Below are positions 11,417 to 25,165 of a DNA stretch of 64,000 nucleotides, one piece after another. A program made the position numbers and the translations under genes. The stretch's first letter is position 1. The number at the start of each line of letters is the position of its first letter. The stretch spans positions 689,501 to 753,500 of the forward strand of contig CM047428.1 in the NCBI GenBank assembly GCA_026168455.1, in the 5' to 3' direction. A model generated the notes under the pieces. That model did no database searches, was not told the origin of the DNA, and worked only from the letters and a program-made list of their open reading frames with translations. Source of the stretch: Theocolax elegans. Its lineage: Eukaryota > Arthropoda > Insecta > Hymenoptera > Cerocephalidae.

Positions 11417-12980
11417 ACCAAGTTTGTATCAACCCGCTAACACCTCACCACTTGTTGATATAAAAGTCATTGAACTCTCTCCCTCTCTTTCACCCTCTGG
11501 ATGACAACGACGAAGATCAAGTTCCTTGACACTGCCGCATGAAATTTTCTTTTCTTTTTTTTTTTTGTATACCCAATCGAGTCATATCTAAACCCAAAGA
11601 CTACGCATGAACGATGAAAAGGATGGATTAATAAATATATAAGAGATTAGCGATAGAAATATACATGTAATATACATTATATATATTTCTTACAGACGTT
11701 TATACTTCTTTTTTTTTCATTTAACACATCTGTACAGTGTGCACCAAAACTTGGTGCAGTATAAATAACAATGTTTTAAGTGTTTTTTTTGTGGTTTTCT
11801 TTCTCCGTCTCTCTCTCTTTTTTTTGTAAAGTGAATTATATACGTATGTATAAGTAAGTATTGTCGAGCAAGAAGATTGAAAAAATTACTTACAAGAAAC
11901 ATTTTCATGATCGAGAACAAAAATTCATAGCGATAACGTTTAATAGATATTTTATCTACAGAAGAAAAAAAAGATAAGTAATTAATCTAATTTAAACAAT
12001 CGTACACAAAATTATTATATGTATACACCATATATATATATATACTATAGTTACGAGATAACGTACCTAAATATACATCGTAAGCAATTCGTTCTTCAAT
12101 TCAATTTTTAAATAGTTCATTTTTTGCTTCTACCGTAATTCAGATTTTTTTCTCTCTCTCTGTTCATTAGTTCGTACATTCAACTTATTAGCTAACGTCC
12201 TAGATCGATCGATGTAAAGAAAAATCGATATATGCACAAACGACTATTCGCAAAGGTACACGTAACAGTGAATGAAAAAAAGTCGATAAAATGTACGAGA
12301 CGGTATGCACACAACTTTTTTTTTCTCTTTTCTTTTTAATTTTTATCAAATTAATTTTTGCAGTCGATCGGCAACTGCTAGAGGCACAAACTTTTTAAAC
12401 GGTGTATTAACTTACACTTGATTTTTTCAACGAAAAATTATATAGATTTGTTTAACTGTTTTTTACTTTCAATAGTGCGTAGTACATGCGGACATAAAGT
12501 TTAAATGTTTCAAGAAAAATATTCAATTTTCAATTATCGAATGAATGACGACCTTTTTCTCCTCTTTATAATCGGTACACACGAATAACGAAAAGACTAG
12601 CAAAAACAACTGTTGTTTCTTTTTGAAATCAAAAAATTTATACAATAAATATTATGCACAATTTAAAAAATTTATCGAGTCTTATGTATATTATTAACGC
12701 GAGTCAGTTGAAAATTTCTTATTGTTATTTTTCACAAATTACGTCCACAATAAATGCATAGATTATTTTTCAGTTTCGTGTTTTCTTTCACTTAACTCAA
12801 GATCGTGAGACGGTTAGGTAAAGTCGATTATTCTTTACGTTTGAAGTGGTAACGAATAGTTGACTTTTATTTAATTACGCAGTCTTAAATTTATCATTCC
12901 TGTAGGCTTTTAGTAATTGATTGAATTGTTTTTTCTTTTTATTATTGTGTCGCGTATGACTGAAGATGGTATTAAACATT
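11417..12980. other. Convergent intergenic region (DPAGT1 and TOM70 3' sides)
   Basis: AT-rich, with CT-rich and poly-T tracts and no supportable coding frame. It should contain the 3' UTRs of both converging genes; AATAAA-like words occur near 11629 on the plus strand. Nothing else is recognised. Confidence 0.6.
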
Positions 12981-15491
12981 TCAAGATTCTTGGTAGGCTT
13001 TTAATTCGGATCCTAGCCTTTCAAACACTACCAGTCGAGCTTTTACGGCATCTCGTAGACCAAAGATATGTGTAATTTCGAGTGAAGTGCGTCCAAGTGT
13101 TAAAGCTTTATCAAATAGGTTTATAGCTTCTTTCAAATTTCCTCTATCGAAACATTAATTTTCATTAGATACTTTCTTTTCATTAGATTATGTATTATGA
13201 TTTTTGTAAAAAATATTATTTTATTATTACCTTTGAACTTCTATACTACCCAACGTTTCGTAAGCAAATTCACATTTTTCATCAATTTCGATAGCTTTGC
13301 GCATATAGTTAATAGCTTGATCAACATCGTTTTTCCATTGCAATTGCAACAGTCCTTTGTATATTAGAATCGTAGCATTTTTAGGATCCCGTTCGCATGC
13401 CTTAGTAAAGTATATGTCAGCATTTTCAAAGTCCATAGAATCTACTAGCACCTGAAACAAATAATAAAATTTTTAAGTTAATTTTTCATTTGACTGTGTA
13501 TGATGGAGATGACTTATATTTTTTTCTTTTACCTGAGCGTACAATGTGTAACACTCAGGACATTCTGGGAATTTTTCCAATGCATTATTAAAGTTTGATA
13601 TTGAAACAGTTATAAGATTAGCATCTCCCTTTAAAACTGCATATCGATAATCCGCAAAGCATCTTTGTACATACACTACAGCAAAATCAGGATTAAGCTC
13701 TACTGCTTTCTGAAAATCAGCTTTAGCTTCTTCAACCTTTTCCATAAGTAGGTATACCTAGAAAAGTAATTGAATATTATACGATTTTTTTCTTTCAATT
13801 TTTATACTAGTATATATATATTAAAAATTTACATATTTACTATAAATATTGATAAAGCAATTACCTGTCCACGATTATGGTATATATCACCACAATCAGG
13901 TGTAAGATTTTCAGCTTCTTTAAAATCAACAAAACAGTTTTCTGTGTTTTCAAGCTGAACAAACATACTGGCTCGCTTAATTAAAGCATTTACTTTTATT
14001 TCTTTACTAGTAGCCTCGTTTGTTATAACAGTAGTCAAATCCTCTAATGCTTTGTCGTGCTGTCCAAGTAGAAGATAGAAAGTGCCTCTCAACAAAAGAA
14101 CTTTCATCTTGTGTAAATCATTGCAACCTGGACCAAGGTTGTTTAACTCTTGTGTGCAAAGTGGTATTACATCATCATATTCTTGATTCTTTAATGCTGT
14201 CAGTGCTTTGTTAAATGGTCTAAATAGAGTCAGTAGAACAATTTTTAAAATCTATATCTCTTTTATAAAAAGTAAATGATACTTTTTGTTTTATTATAAA
14301 ACTTACGTATTTTCTTGAGTATCTAAGGACTCATTGATTTTGGCCATAATAGGATCACTGCGGAAAGTTGTGAAATAAGTACTGATAAAGTATTTGCTAG
14401 GCATTACTGGTTTTTTAGTAGCCATATATTCTTGGGCGTGTTGTTTACCTGGACATGGTAATTATAAAAATGAAATATTTTTAATTTGTTAACTAAGGTA
14501 CAAAGAAATTAGAAAGAACGAAGAATTGTTCAAGTTTACCTAGTTTTTTCAATACATTATCAGCTAAAATAAAAGTACTACGATTAGTAAATTTTTCAAG
14601 CATGCACGCGGCAGTAATATCTTCTAAGGCAGTTTCTAAATCATTATTGTGTTCCATAATTTTTGCTCTACGTATTAAAGCTTTGATATATTTTGGTTTC
14701 AATTCCAATGCTTTTGTGCAGTCTGCCAGAACGGCGGTATATTTTTTCTAAAAGATCAAAGGTTAAATTTAAGTAATTAAATTTAAGAAATTGAAATAAA
14801 AATATAAGTTTGTATATTTAGTAAATTACCAATTTTTCATAAGCAGCTGCTCTGTTTTGATAAAAAGTAGCCAACTCTTCGGTATTCTCTGGTGGACACG
14901 TTTCAATAGCTAAATTGTACTGACTAATCGCTTCGTCAAATTTCCCCATGTTGAACTGTTTGTTTCCTTCTGTTTTGTACCTCTGTGATTTCCCCAACTG
15001 TGTCTATTAAAAAACAACAAAAAATTAGTTAATCCCCGCACTTATAGTTTTTATTCTCTGGGATTGTTACAATATTCAATCCCGACCAATAGATAGAAAT
15101 AAATAAGAAAGACAAAGTGATCCCATTGATCAAGTTTACAAAATTGAAAATAGAAAAAGTATTGAAAGTAAGTATGTAAGAGGTAAATAAGAAAAGCAAA
15201 GTTGTACTTATGTAGGTAAAAGAGATGAAAAAGAAAAAAAAAGAAGAGTAAAGTAAAACTAACCTCGTCAACGTTGACACTAGCGGATCTATTCGAAACA
15301 TCACCGTCGATCGAAATCTGTTTCTCACCGTTCTCCTTACGTTTTGATTTACCGCGAGTCGACTTCCCCTCTGGCTTGTCGATGCTACTTTTGTAGTACA
15401 TGTAACCAAGTCCAAGTGCGACCGGTGCACCGACGACCAGGGCGAGCTGCCACTTGGGCAACGAGCTCGAAGCACCACCGCTCGAAGTCAT
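12981..15491 (-). CDS. Tom70: TOM70, mitochondrial outer-membrane import receptor (complete)
   Basis: Receptor of the TOM translocase. It docks Hsp70/Hsp90-bound preproteins, especially carriers, on the mitochondrial outer membrane. Eight exons on the minus strand (15264-15491, 14830-15003, 14540-14747, 14307-14448, 13865-14219, 13533-13757, 13231-13451, 12981-13143) join with correct splice borders to 1716 nt, i.e. 571 residues; family members are about 590-610. The N-terminus (MTSSGG) is followed by a single membrane anchor at residues ~13-33 (LALVVGAPVALGLGYMYY). Next come a basic, charged linker and tandem TPR motifs to the end: the first near residues 77-135 (GNKQFNMGKFDEAISQYNLA), then KALELKPKYIKALIRRAK, and later FQKAVELNPDFAVVYVQR and AIEIDEKCEFAYETLGSIE. 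The N-terminal anchor with cytosolic TPRs is the Tom70 arrangement. The start is the first ATG, directly before the anchor. No disruption seen. Confidence 0.93.
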
Positions 15492-16439
15492 ATTTTCTCG
15501 TAGGAAATAAAAATGTCACACTATTTAAATTTACCGAGCGGAGGAATAAGATGTAACGCGTTCGATCTCCACGTGCAGCGTGTTACGTTGCGGCTGTACC
15601 ACCCGGGTAAGCCGAGAATGCGCGTCGCGAGAATATGTTATCGCCGTCGTCGTCGCCGTGCTAGCCACCGCGCGCTAGTCACGCGCGCGCGCGCGCACAC
15701 GGTTCTCCTGTTACTACTGTACACGTGCGATAACTATACATGCATTATATACACCTCTCTCTCCTTCATTTCACTCTCTTTTTTTTTAATCAAGGGGGAT
15801 ATACATTACCTGACGTCGTCCGTCGTCGTCGTACATTTGCATTAGACCGGTTTATCTTGTGTTTTTTTTTTCACCGCTGTGCTCTTTTCATACGGGGAGG
15901 GGGTTTCAATTTTATTAACTCACCACGATATCGTACGTAACTGCATGGTGTGCGATTTTATATATTTCTACACGTCGGAAAACGAACGACGACGAATTAC
16001 CTTCGTATTACCTTAAATGTCCCATTGTCCGAATTTTCTATTAGCAAGTGTCTATAAATATACCTCGTGGTAAAAGAAAAATTAAACGATTGTGAAAGAA
16101 AAGAAAAAATGAACATTTGAATTTCCCGGGTACCACCGCGCGCGCACGTCTCGCGCAACGCATACATATATATATAGATATATTTATTTTCTGGAATGAG
16201 ATGGGAATGAGTAAGAGAGCGAGTGAGAGAGAGAGAGAAAATAATACCATTACACAGATTACACTTACACATACATGCACTCGGTCAAGCACAACGTCTC
16301 CGTCAAAGAAATACGTCAAACGTTTGCCGCGTATACATGCCGACACTTGGTAACTCGTCGCCTCGTCGATGGTCGAGATTTTGAGGTGCTCGCCGTCGAC
16401 GACGTGGAGGAGGAGATCTTACCTCGATATTTATGAAAA
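15492..16439. promoter_or_regulatory. Shared upstream region of head-to-head TOM70 and TBC1D23
   Basis: 948 bp separate the two start codons. The part next to TOM70 is rich in CpG, with a CGCGCGCGCGCGCGC run near 15678-15695 and repeated CGTCGTCGTC near 15640-15660 and 15808-15830. The TBC1D23 side contains GACGACGTGGAGGAGGAG. This is compatible with a CpG-rich bidirectional promoter. I did not identify a defined core element, so TSS positions are unknown. Confidence 0.5.
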
Positions 16440-19400
16440 ATGGCACTAAAGGATGACGAGAATACTTGGTAATGTATATATATATATACCTTTTTATGAC
16501 ATTTTCACCTGCTGTTGAGATTCTTGATTCGGTTTTTACTTACAACTATTCCTTATCAGTTTTATCTTATAACGACCATGTCGTTCGACTGATAACCTTT
16601 TCTATTTTATTAATCTATAGACAAATAATAGGTTGTTTTCTTATGAATCTACACATATAGATGTGTGTGTGTGTGTGTTGAGTTTTTCTTGTTTATTATT
16701 ATATAACAATGTCATGTTTTATATGTATTTCACCTTGCTAAGGTGCATTGGAATGTAGTGGTGTTTGACATTTTGACATTATTTTGACAGGATACTGGAA
16801 CTGGAAACTGCCCTGTTGGATGCCGAAGCACCCTCTGCTTCTGACATTTATGCTATTTGTAAGGGACAACCCGTTCCAGCTAATCTAAGGCCCGATGTTT
16901 GGCAGGCGTGTTTAGACGTTACCGAGCGTGGCAATCAATTGATTCATTTCAATGAAGTTTTTGATCTTCCCGAACAAAATATTATAAGAGAAGATTGCCA
17001 ACAGCTAGTTAGTGAGTAGTATTTTCAAGATAACCAAACATTTTTTATGATTTATTTTTCAAACTTTAGTAATAATAATGTAATTAAGATCATTTCTTTC
17101 TTTTGGATAAATCTTTTATCGACTTAGGTAGAAAAGTGTAACGCTTATATTAAATTTAAATATATAACTAGTTTTATTTCTACTTGTACAAGTACAATAT
17201 TTTATTTTTAAACGCTACATACTGTAACTTCAATTGAAACATTTGTAGATAACTTATTTTCTACATTGTAATGATTTTACTGTTCCTAATTACAATTTTA
17301 TCTTTTCAGATAAACTTGGGAACGACGATGAAGATAAAGTATCGGTTGTTTCCGACTTAGAATCCATTATAACATTTTATTGTAAAAGTAGAGGTAAAAG
17401 ATATGAAAAGGGTAACGGTTGGCTTGAATTATTAGGTCCACTGATAGCTCTAAAGTTACCACGTTCGTCAACTTATAATTTATTTGAGGCTATTAGAGAT
17501 ATTTATATTCCAAAGTATGTTAAATACATATACATATTTTTTTCGAAAAATATCAAATCTGTTACAAATTGTATTATAAATTTTTTAGGGGTGATACTCA
17601 CAGTGCTGTATTAAGGTTACTACTGCTTTATCATGAACCAGAATTATGTTCATTTTTAGATACCAAAAGAGTATCTCCAGATCAGTATACTAAAGGATGG
17701 ATAAGTACTTTATTTGCCGGCGTTTGCTCTTTGCCAGCCATATCCACCATGTGGGATTTATATTTTATGCAAGCCGATCCTTTTTTTATGATGTTCCTAT
17801 CGCTCATCATGGTGGTCAATGCAAGGTATAATTAATTACTCTGTATACTATACATTTTAGGCAAAATCAGATTTTCTTCTAATTACAAATTGTAATTACA
17901 AATTTAAGGGAACAAATTTTAAGTATGAAAGACGACGACAAGCAGAGCATCATTGGTGCTTTAGCAGCGATGCCTTGTGCCTTGGAAGCTGAAGATGTTA
18001 CCGATTTTTGTTCTTTGGCTCAGTACTATGCCATGAAAACGCCTTCGTCTTTTAAATTGGACTTATATAGCATTATGTTCGGAGAAGGAGGTGACGAAAA
18101 ATTCATAACGCATGCCTTGTGTTTGCCTGTTTCCGCTCAAGAGTTAGTCGAAAATACGGTAGAAGCATCCTCGTTGCCTAATGCACCAGTAGAAGCTGTA
18201 AGATTTTTCTTGGTAGACTGCAGACCCGCTGAACAATATAATGCAGGTCACTTGCCAACAGCGTTTCATTTGGACTGTAATTTAGTAAGTTTACAATACA
18301 TTTACCTCTACCAAATATACGAGTAACAGACAATTGTACACTTAATATTTTATTGTTGTATTACTATTTACACTCCGTTCTTACACTATAAACATAGCCT
18401 TAACTTTCAATTTCGAAATATATTGTGTTATATTGGTATGTGAATTAACAAACAGTCGTCCTTATTAAATGATATAATAAAAATATTTAAACATCAATAA
18501 TATTGTTTTTGTTTTACTGCAGATGCTTCAAGAGCCAGCTGCGTTTACTACAGCTGTTCAAGGATTATTGCAAGCTCAACGTCAGGCCTTAGCTGTAGGA
18601 TCGAATGCTGGTGGGGAACATTTATGTTTCCTTGGTAGTGGACGTCAAGAAGAAGATCGTTATACTCATATGGTTGTAGCGTCGTTCTTACAAAAACATA
18701 CGCAATACGTTAGTATGGTCGTTAATGGTTATCAAGGTACAACATAAACAATATTTATCTTAATGTAAAAGAAACGTGCATTATACTTCAAAACAATAAT
18801 TATTTTTAGCTATTCACGAATATTTCGGAGACGAGGTTGTGTCAAGTCTTATAGATCATAATTCACAATTCTGCCTAGTGTGCAATACTAATTTGTCCGA
18901 AGAGAATTCAAGCGATACGAGTCCCGTTAGAGTAAAAAATAATAATTCCGATCTTTTTGGTAAGATTGGTCAGGCCATGAAGTTAAAAAGTCAAGAGGTC
19001 AAAGGAAAAATTTTCGATTACATTGTTAGTCCTTCAGCGAGTGCCGGTAACGGATCCGAAAAAAAGAACGATAAGGATGTCGATCTAAGTAAGAGGGTAC
19101 AAAATACTAGACCCGTTTTTAGTATTGACGACGATCAAGATCTTGGTAGGTTCAACTTCCATCGAGTTTATTAATAATTTATAATTCAAGAAAAATAGTA
19201 ACTGTAATTTGGATTTTTTAGATGTGATCACCGCAACACCAGAAAGCGAAGTACCTCTTGAAGTTGTGTCTGTACAACAATGGTTGAAAGATCCTAGTTT
19301 GATACATTCCTTTAAATGTATGGAGGTTAAAGTTAACGGCTACGTTTACGAAAGGTAAAACAAATTGATTTACTTTCTTTATTTTTCACCATTAATTAAT

Positions 19401-19727
19401 ATACACCTTTGACGAATTTATATTCGTTACAGTCACCTTCTGGTTACCGAAACACATATTATAGTTCTTCGAGAAATTCAAGGGCAAAAGAGCTTGAAGG
19501 GAAACTCCTGTCAAGCTGCTCATGTCATAGTAAAACGACCTTTATCGAGTATAGTTAGAATAACATCTAGAAAAAGGCATCCTGATTTGATAACTTTCAA
19601 GTATGGTTCAACACAATCCGAGAGTATTATTATTTCGGACATGGACAGGTTTCTTATACCCAATGCGACTGAGGCTACGAAATTGATTTCTCAACAAATT
19701 CTCAAACAAATGAAAACGTCTGAATAA
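16440..19727 (+). CDS. TBC1D23: TBC1D23, TBC/rhodanese-domain endosome-to-Golgi tethering adaptor (complete)
   Basis: In animals this protein links golgin-captured endosomal vesicles at the trans-Golgi to the WASH complex. Nine exons (16440-16468, 16791-17011, 17310-17514, 17589-17825, 17909-18284, 18523-18736, 18810-19145, 19222-19354, 19433-19727) join in phase to 2046 nt, i.e. 681 residues, close to the vertebrate length of about 700. Domains in order: TBC domain, residues ~15-310 (LESIITFYCKSR, YHEPELCSFLD, QADPFF); rhodanese-like domain from ~325 (DCRPAEQYNAGHLPTAFHLD, GGEHLCFLGSGRQEEDRY); low-complexity linker; and the C-terminal PH-like domain, ~545-681 (SHLLVTETHIIVLREIQG, ITFKYG, RFLIPNATEATK). 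The usual TBC arginine-finger motif IxxDxxR reads IREDCQQ, with Gln in place of Arg, matching the known view that this subfamily is not an active Rab-GAP. The first exon supplies only 9 and 2/3 codons after a single ATG; that start is the least certain part. Confidence 0.93.
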
Positions 19728-20219
19728 TGAAACTGAATTATCGACATCGTAACATTACTGTTAATATTGTACGAATGACAAAAAAATTCAACGCACGCCA
19801 AGTGTCGACAAAATTAATTCAGATGAGAAACAAAGTTTTTTCCAACTAAAATACAAATTTATGAATTTTTTACTTACTTTTCATGATATACAATACTTTT
19901 ATCATTTCCGAGACTGAGAAATGTTTTTAAAAGTAAATAGTATACGTAGCGAGTGATATATAAGAGAAAATTAATAAGAGTATTTCGAAAAAAAATAATA
20001 ATCGTTTATTTCGTTTATTACGAAATTACTTCGAGTACAAATGAAAATTCATTTGACACAATTGTCTCGAAATACTTTAATTCATACGAATTCCATTAAT
20101 TAAAAAAACTAAAATAGCGCCATATAAGAGACTAATTTTTTGTAAACTAAATTTTATTTTCTTAATGAAAGTATAAAAATTTGATAGTACTTTTTTTTAA
20201 TAGACTACTTTATTGGTCT

Positions 20220-20259
<40 letters not shown>

Positions 20260-21710
20260 ACACATTTACACAATTATGAATTTTCGTTAATAAAGTATTA
20301 TTTTATTGATTAAAAAAAATTAATTCAAGTACTGTAACGTGTAATGCCAGTCAGTTATGTAGGACTTTAAATTACATATACTACATATTCTGAAATAAAA
20401 AAAATGAAAGAAATATTAGCATACAATAGAACATGAAACGCCTATTATATTGTACAATAGAAATATTTTATTGTGAAATATTGGACATAGAAGAAAAGAT
20501 AAATTATACAAATTAACGACTTTGATACCAAATAAAAATTAATTTCCTTTCATGCATATTTCAAAGATTTATGACAAATTATATAAAAATGATGAGTACA
20601 CGAAATGGAGAAGTTAGAGTATATTGTAACATAATAAATTTATATATATCAAAATTGTTTAACGCCGTGTAAAGGAAAAATTAACAGCCATTGAAATATG
20701 CATTAAGATTTTTTTGTGTGCATACCTTTAAAAATCACATAAATCAATGTAAATATTAAAGAACTCTATTAACGATACAATACATCTATCGATTACCAAT
20801 AAATTTTAAATTATACATGTTTAAATCAACGTTTAAATTATTCTATTATTCTTCAAGTTTATATTAATTTAATATACACGTTTATATATTTTATGATAAA
20901 AGTTATGTTTAACAAATTTATTTTTTATTTAATATATACTTATATATATCTATTTAATTTGCTTAAAATTTTGTGATTGTACATCCTTAATATTTGTATA
21001 ATTTGTATCATTGAAATAATGTTACGAATATACGTACGAGAAAAAGAGAGAAAAAAATATATTATTGTGAATAATATCACGAAAGAAAAAGTAATGTTGT
21101 GTCTTTTACCTTGGATTCTCACACCTCAAAGACTATAACGTTCTGAATAAAAACTATAATTTGAAAATAATGGTTCGAAAATATATGTATTTCTTTTATT
21201 TCGACTAATCAATATCTATATACATATATTATATACGTAGTAAGTAGCGTTTAGTGTTACAAAAAAAATGATAAAAAAATGATGAAAAAAATTTAATTAC
21301 AAAATTTTCTATCCAAAGAAAAAAAATCGACTGATAAGATTTAGAAGATCGCAATGCAGCATATTGTATAATAACGATCGGTGCGACTACTCCCACCTCT
21401 GGCGGAGTGCGGTAAAAAAATTAGAAAATAGAAATATATATATACAGTGAATTGCGGAGTAATATCAGGTGATCTTTCGATCTCGCGTGAGGCTGACGTG
21501 TGTATATAGACGTGTATATATATATATATATATATATATGCATGTATGTATGTATGCTTGGTGTGAAGCTGGTGCAGCGTAAGCAAAATAAAATAAAGCC
21601 CACAAATGCACCGGGATGGAAGGCAGAGGATCGATCGACCGGTATCAAACTTGAAAAAGAGAAAATGTTTTTTTTCGAAGCGTAACGAATAATATATATG
21701 TAACAAAAAA
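19728..21710. other. Intergenic, AT-rich
   Basis: Holds the 3' side of TBC1D23 and the 5' side of the transporter gene. An (AC)n run lies at about 20227-20258 and a (TA)n run near 21512-21539. Several short AT-rich frames are chance products. No gene recognised. Confidence 0.6.
20227..20258. repeat. AC dinucleotide microsatellite
   Basis: (AC)n run of about 32 bp, ending ACCACACATT. Confidence 0.9.
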
Positions 21711-23501
21711 ATGGGTTCGATTAATTGGTCGGAACTCTTTCCTGGGAAAGGAAGTGCATTTATATTTTGTTTATACATCGGCCTTTTTGTTAATCAAGGT
21801 TAGTTTACCACAGGTTATGTTTACCTTGTCATTTTCTTTTTGTTTATCTATTTTCAAATATATTTAAACGTTTAGTTTCTTTTTTCTATTTTACTTATAT
21901 AAATTTCGATCCTCGCGTCCTTTCGATTGATCATGTTCGATTTCTGTGTCTCTACGATTGGCAATGTATAATTTTATTTATATACAGATTAATAATTTTA
22001 ATTTCTTTTGAACTTTATACAGTTTTCAAATGTATTTAATTTATCTTTTGACAATTATCAATTGTACATTTTTATAAGAACACATTTAGGACACATAAGT
22101 GCTTTTGATGTATTTTCATACTCGTTATCTTATCTTGTTTTCTTGATTGCTTTAGTAAGTACATTTCCTGTTGCTTGAGAAAAAAAAATTTCTTTATATT
22201 CAAACTGTGCTTTTTTTCTACTTTTAGGTATTATTATTAAATGGTCACAAAATAATGGAGAATACAATTACAATGTTGTGATAGTCGTTTTGACAAGCGA
22301 AATCATCAAACTTATAGTTTCTGTACTCATCTACTGCAGAGAGTAAGTATTTTATGGATTTTTTAAATTTATTATTTGTAATTTTGCTTTTCTAATCATC
22401 TATTATTTCGTTCAATTTCTTAGGCACACGTTAACCAATTTGTTGAAGGAAGGGATTAAATATAAAAAAGGTAAACTCATTGAATATAATATTTTATTCA
22501 GTTTAAGATGAAACACATTTTAAGAAAATAATTATTTTTACAGTGCTATTATTGTACATGGTTCCTTCATCGTTGTATTGTCTTTACAATAATTTATCTT
22601 TTGTAAATTTAGCTGCGTTTGATCCACCTACTTATTTTCTTCTTTTACAATTTCGAGTTGTAGTCACTGGAATAATATTTCAGGTGTGCATTACAAATTT
22701 TTTATGTATTCCCAATTACAGTTTACAGTTATTAATTGAATTTGTTTTATTTAGGTTGTATTTAAGAAGGAGTTATCGAGAAAACAATGGATTTCTCTTA
22801 TACTGTTAACTATAGGATGTATGATAAAGCACATAAATATTGATTCAAATAATGTCTTCTCAAAATTAAACGTTAATTTTAATATTAATATAGTATTTAT
22901 ATTTATACAGGTAAATATACGACGTTTATTTATGTAATTACAGTGTGAAAGTAAGATGATTTTGAAAAATATATTAAATTATTGCGATTTTATTATTTTC
23001 TTTTAGACAATTTGCTCGTGTTTGGCGGGTGTTTATAACGAGTATCTTTTGAAAAGAGATAGCGGAAATGTAAATATCTTTTTACAAAATGTATTTATGT
23101 ACATTGACAGTATACTGTGCAATATTGCTGTGTTAGTAATTCAAGGAAATCTCCTACACGCCTTTGACAATGCAGGGCCTAATATTTTCATGGAACCTAA
23201 AGTCATCTTGATTATGTTCAATAATGCGGCGATAGGCATTGTTACGAGTTTCTTCTTAAAAAAACTTAATTCTATTGTGAAAACCTTTGCAAGTGCCTTG
23301 GAACTAGTTTTTACAGCAATATTATGTTGGATACTTTTCAGTATTCCAATAACATTTAACACTGCCCTTGCCATTGCCATAGTTAGTTTTGCAGTTATTT
23401 TGTATTCGCAAAATCCAGTACAAAATGTCAATCCAAGCACTTACAATATTAAAAACATTGAGGATGAAGAAAAATTAATTACCAGTCATGATAGTGTATA
23501 G
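21711..23501 (+). CDS. SLC35A-family nucleotide-sugar transporter (complete; A5/A4-like)
   Basis: A Golgi/ER multi-pass transporter expected to exchange cytosolic nucleotide sugars for luminal nucleoside monophosphate. Six exons (21711-21798, 22228-22342, 22424-22470, 22544-22683, 22755-22910, 23007-23501) join in phase to 1041 nt, i.e. 346 residues, the usual size. Family marks are TSEIIKL in the second membrane segment (~residues 49-55), YNNLSF and FDPPTYFLLLQFRVVVTGI around the middle, AGVYNEYLLKRD (~188-199), and the C-terminal VTSFFLKKLNSIVKTFASALE followed by hydrophobic helices and a short acidic cytosolic tail. The N-terminal exon is a hydrophobic helix directly continued by IIIKWSQNNGEYNY, which resembles the SLC35A5 layout. 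The motif set does not fix the substrate, and I cannot separate A4 from A5 orthology without a tree. Confidence 0.85.
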
Positions 23502-25165
23502 ACTTTTTTTACAATTAGTTATAGTATATTGACAATGATAGGGCTCGATTTAATCTATTTAAATTAAATCGAATTGAGCTTTGTATTCTAATGTGATCAA
23601 TTTTTGTTGTTATAAGTAAATAGAGTAAAAATGAAAATCAAAAAAACTGTTTATAAGCAAATACTGCAATTGCTTTTATATATATATATACATTCTATTA
23701 AATTTTTTTACTGCAACGAACACATGAAATAATATAGATTGTTATCAACGCTTTAAGTTAGTAACATTAATTTAGTTTTATAAATGCTTCAATCGATAAG
23801 CTACAGTATGATTTAATTGTTATCAACATAGAGTAAACAAAAAGATTATTTGAAACGACAAAGAACAAAATGTGTAACTGAGATGTTTATGATATTTATA
23901 TAAAGTAACATATAATGATAACATATAGAAGATAAATTTTATAAAATTTTGCTTATATTTTTTAGAGCAATTACTTTGTATGAAAGTGAACTTGTACAAT
24001 ATGTAATCAATGGGTAAGATAATTAAAAACAATTATTGCTTTGTATCGATATTACTATTGTTTAATAATTTATTGTATACAATCGAATGTGTTGATTACA
24101 CAATTTAGTTAGTGTTGACTTATAAATATATATATATATAATAAATATATAAATATATATATCTATACTAGTCGAGCTTTGCCCTCTGCTCGCTCCGCTC
24201 GCCATCCTCAAAATAATATGATTCGTTAATATTATCGGCTTTATTGAATAGTAAATCTTTTTACGCGTTATATTTGTATAAGATATTTTTTTGTTTTGCA
24301 TAATAAATTTAAATCCTTTTATTAACTATTTTTATCTACATTCTGAAATAAACAAATATTTATTATTTAAAAATTGTGTTTTTTATATTATAAATTAATT
24401 TTTATAAAAATGAATTATAATTTAAAACATATGTTAATTATTACAGGAGAAAATATTGGTAGCAAAGTTTTTATAGCGCAAATAAGATTAAATACTGGAT
24501 ATTTTTCTTCTTTTCCGTTTGCTTTATTTAGATAACAATTTCCGTTAGTATTTGCTTTTGCTATAAAATTTTTGAAAATTATGGTAATTTGGAAAACGTG
24601 AAAAGTTAAGTTTTTGAAAAAATTCTGTTATCAATTGTTTGATCAATTCTAAGACCTTTTTGTTCAGTGACATTTTTTCCTTGAGTTCATTATTACGTAA
24701 ACAATTCCTGAATTTTTTAGCAAATTTTTAGGGATTGAGCTGCCATTTTGAATTTCGAAAAACCTACGGGTATTAATCAAAAGGTTATAAAAAATGCATG
24801 GTGATGAAGGATTTAGCTGCATTGAAATAGCTTATCAAGTCGAAAATTTTGATTAAAAAAAATTTTCATGGAAAATCGGTAAATTTGAAAATTTTCTCAA
24901 CGAATTACTAACCCTCAAAAATAGTTGGGTATAAATTATCATGAAAAAATTCCACTTCTTTCATAGAAGTATACTCAGTCAAAGTTAATACTACCACAAG
25001 ATGCAATTGTGACATTGAAGGGTTAAGGTTCGGCCGATCCGGTTGCCGGTATTGCTGAGCAGTAGATAGCTATTTGGTACATATATATTTTACAAAAAAA
25101 AACAAGTGTACTAGTATTAGTAAGATGTTTATTAATTTTCTAAATATTAATCCTCTTTTTTTTAG
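23502..25165. other. Non-coding, AT-rich
   Basis: 3' flank of the transporter and intergenic DNA. A (TA)n stretch occurs near 24122-24165, next to a short GC-rich patch at 24170-24213 (GCTCGCTCCGCTCGCC) reminiscent of the loop in repeat family B. No coding frame is supportable. Confidence 0.5.

Noticed and set aside
22080..22156. Possible extra exon in the SLC35A-like gene (GACACATAAGTGCTTTTGAT ... TTTA with AG/GT borders)
   Set aside because: Including it puts exon 22228-22342 out of frame, whereas skipping it gives a continuous 346-residue transporter.
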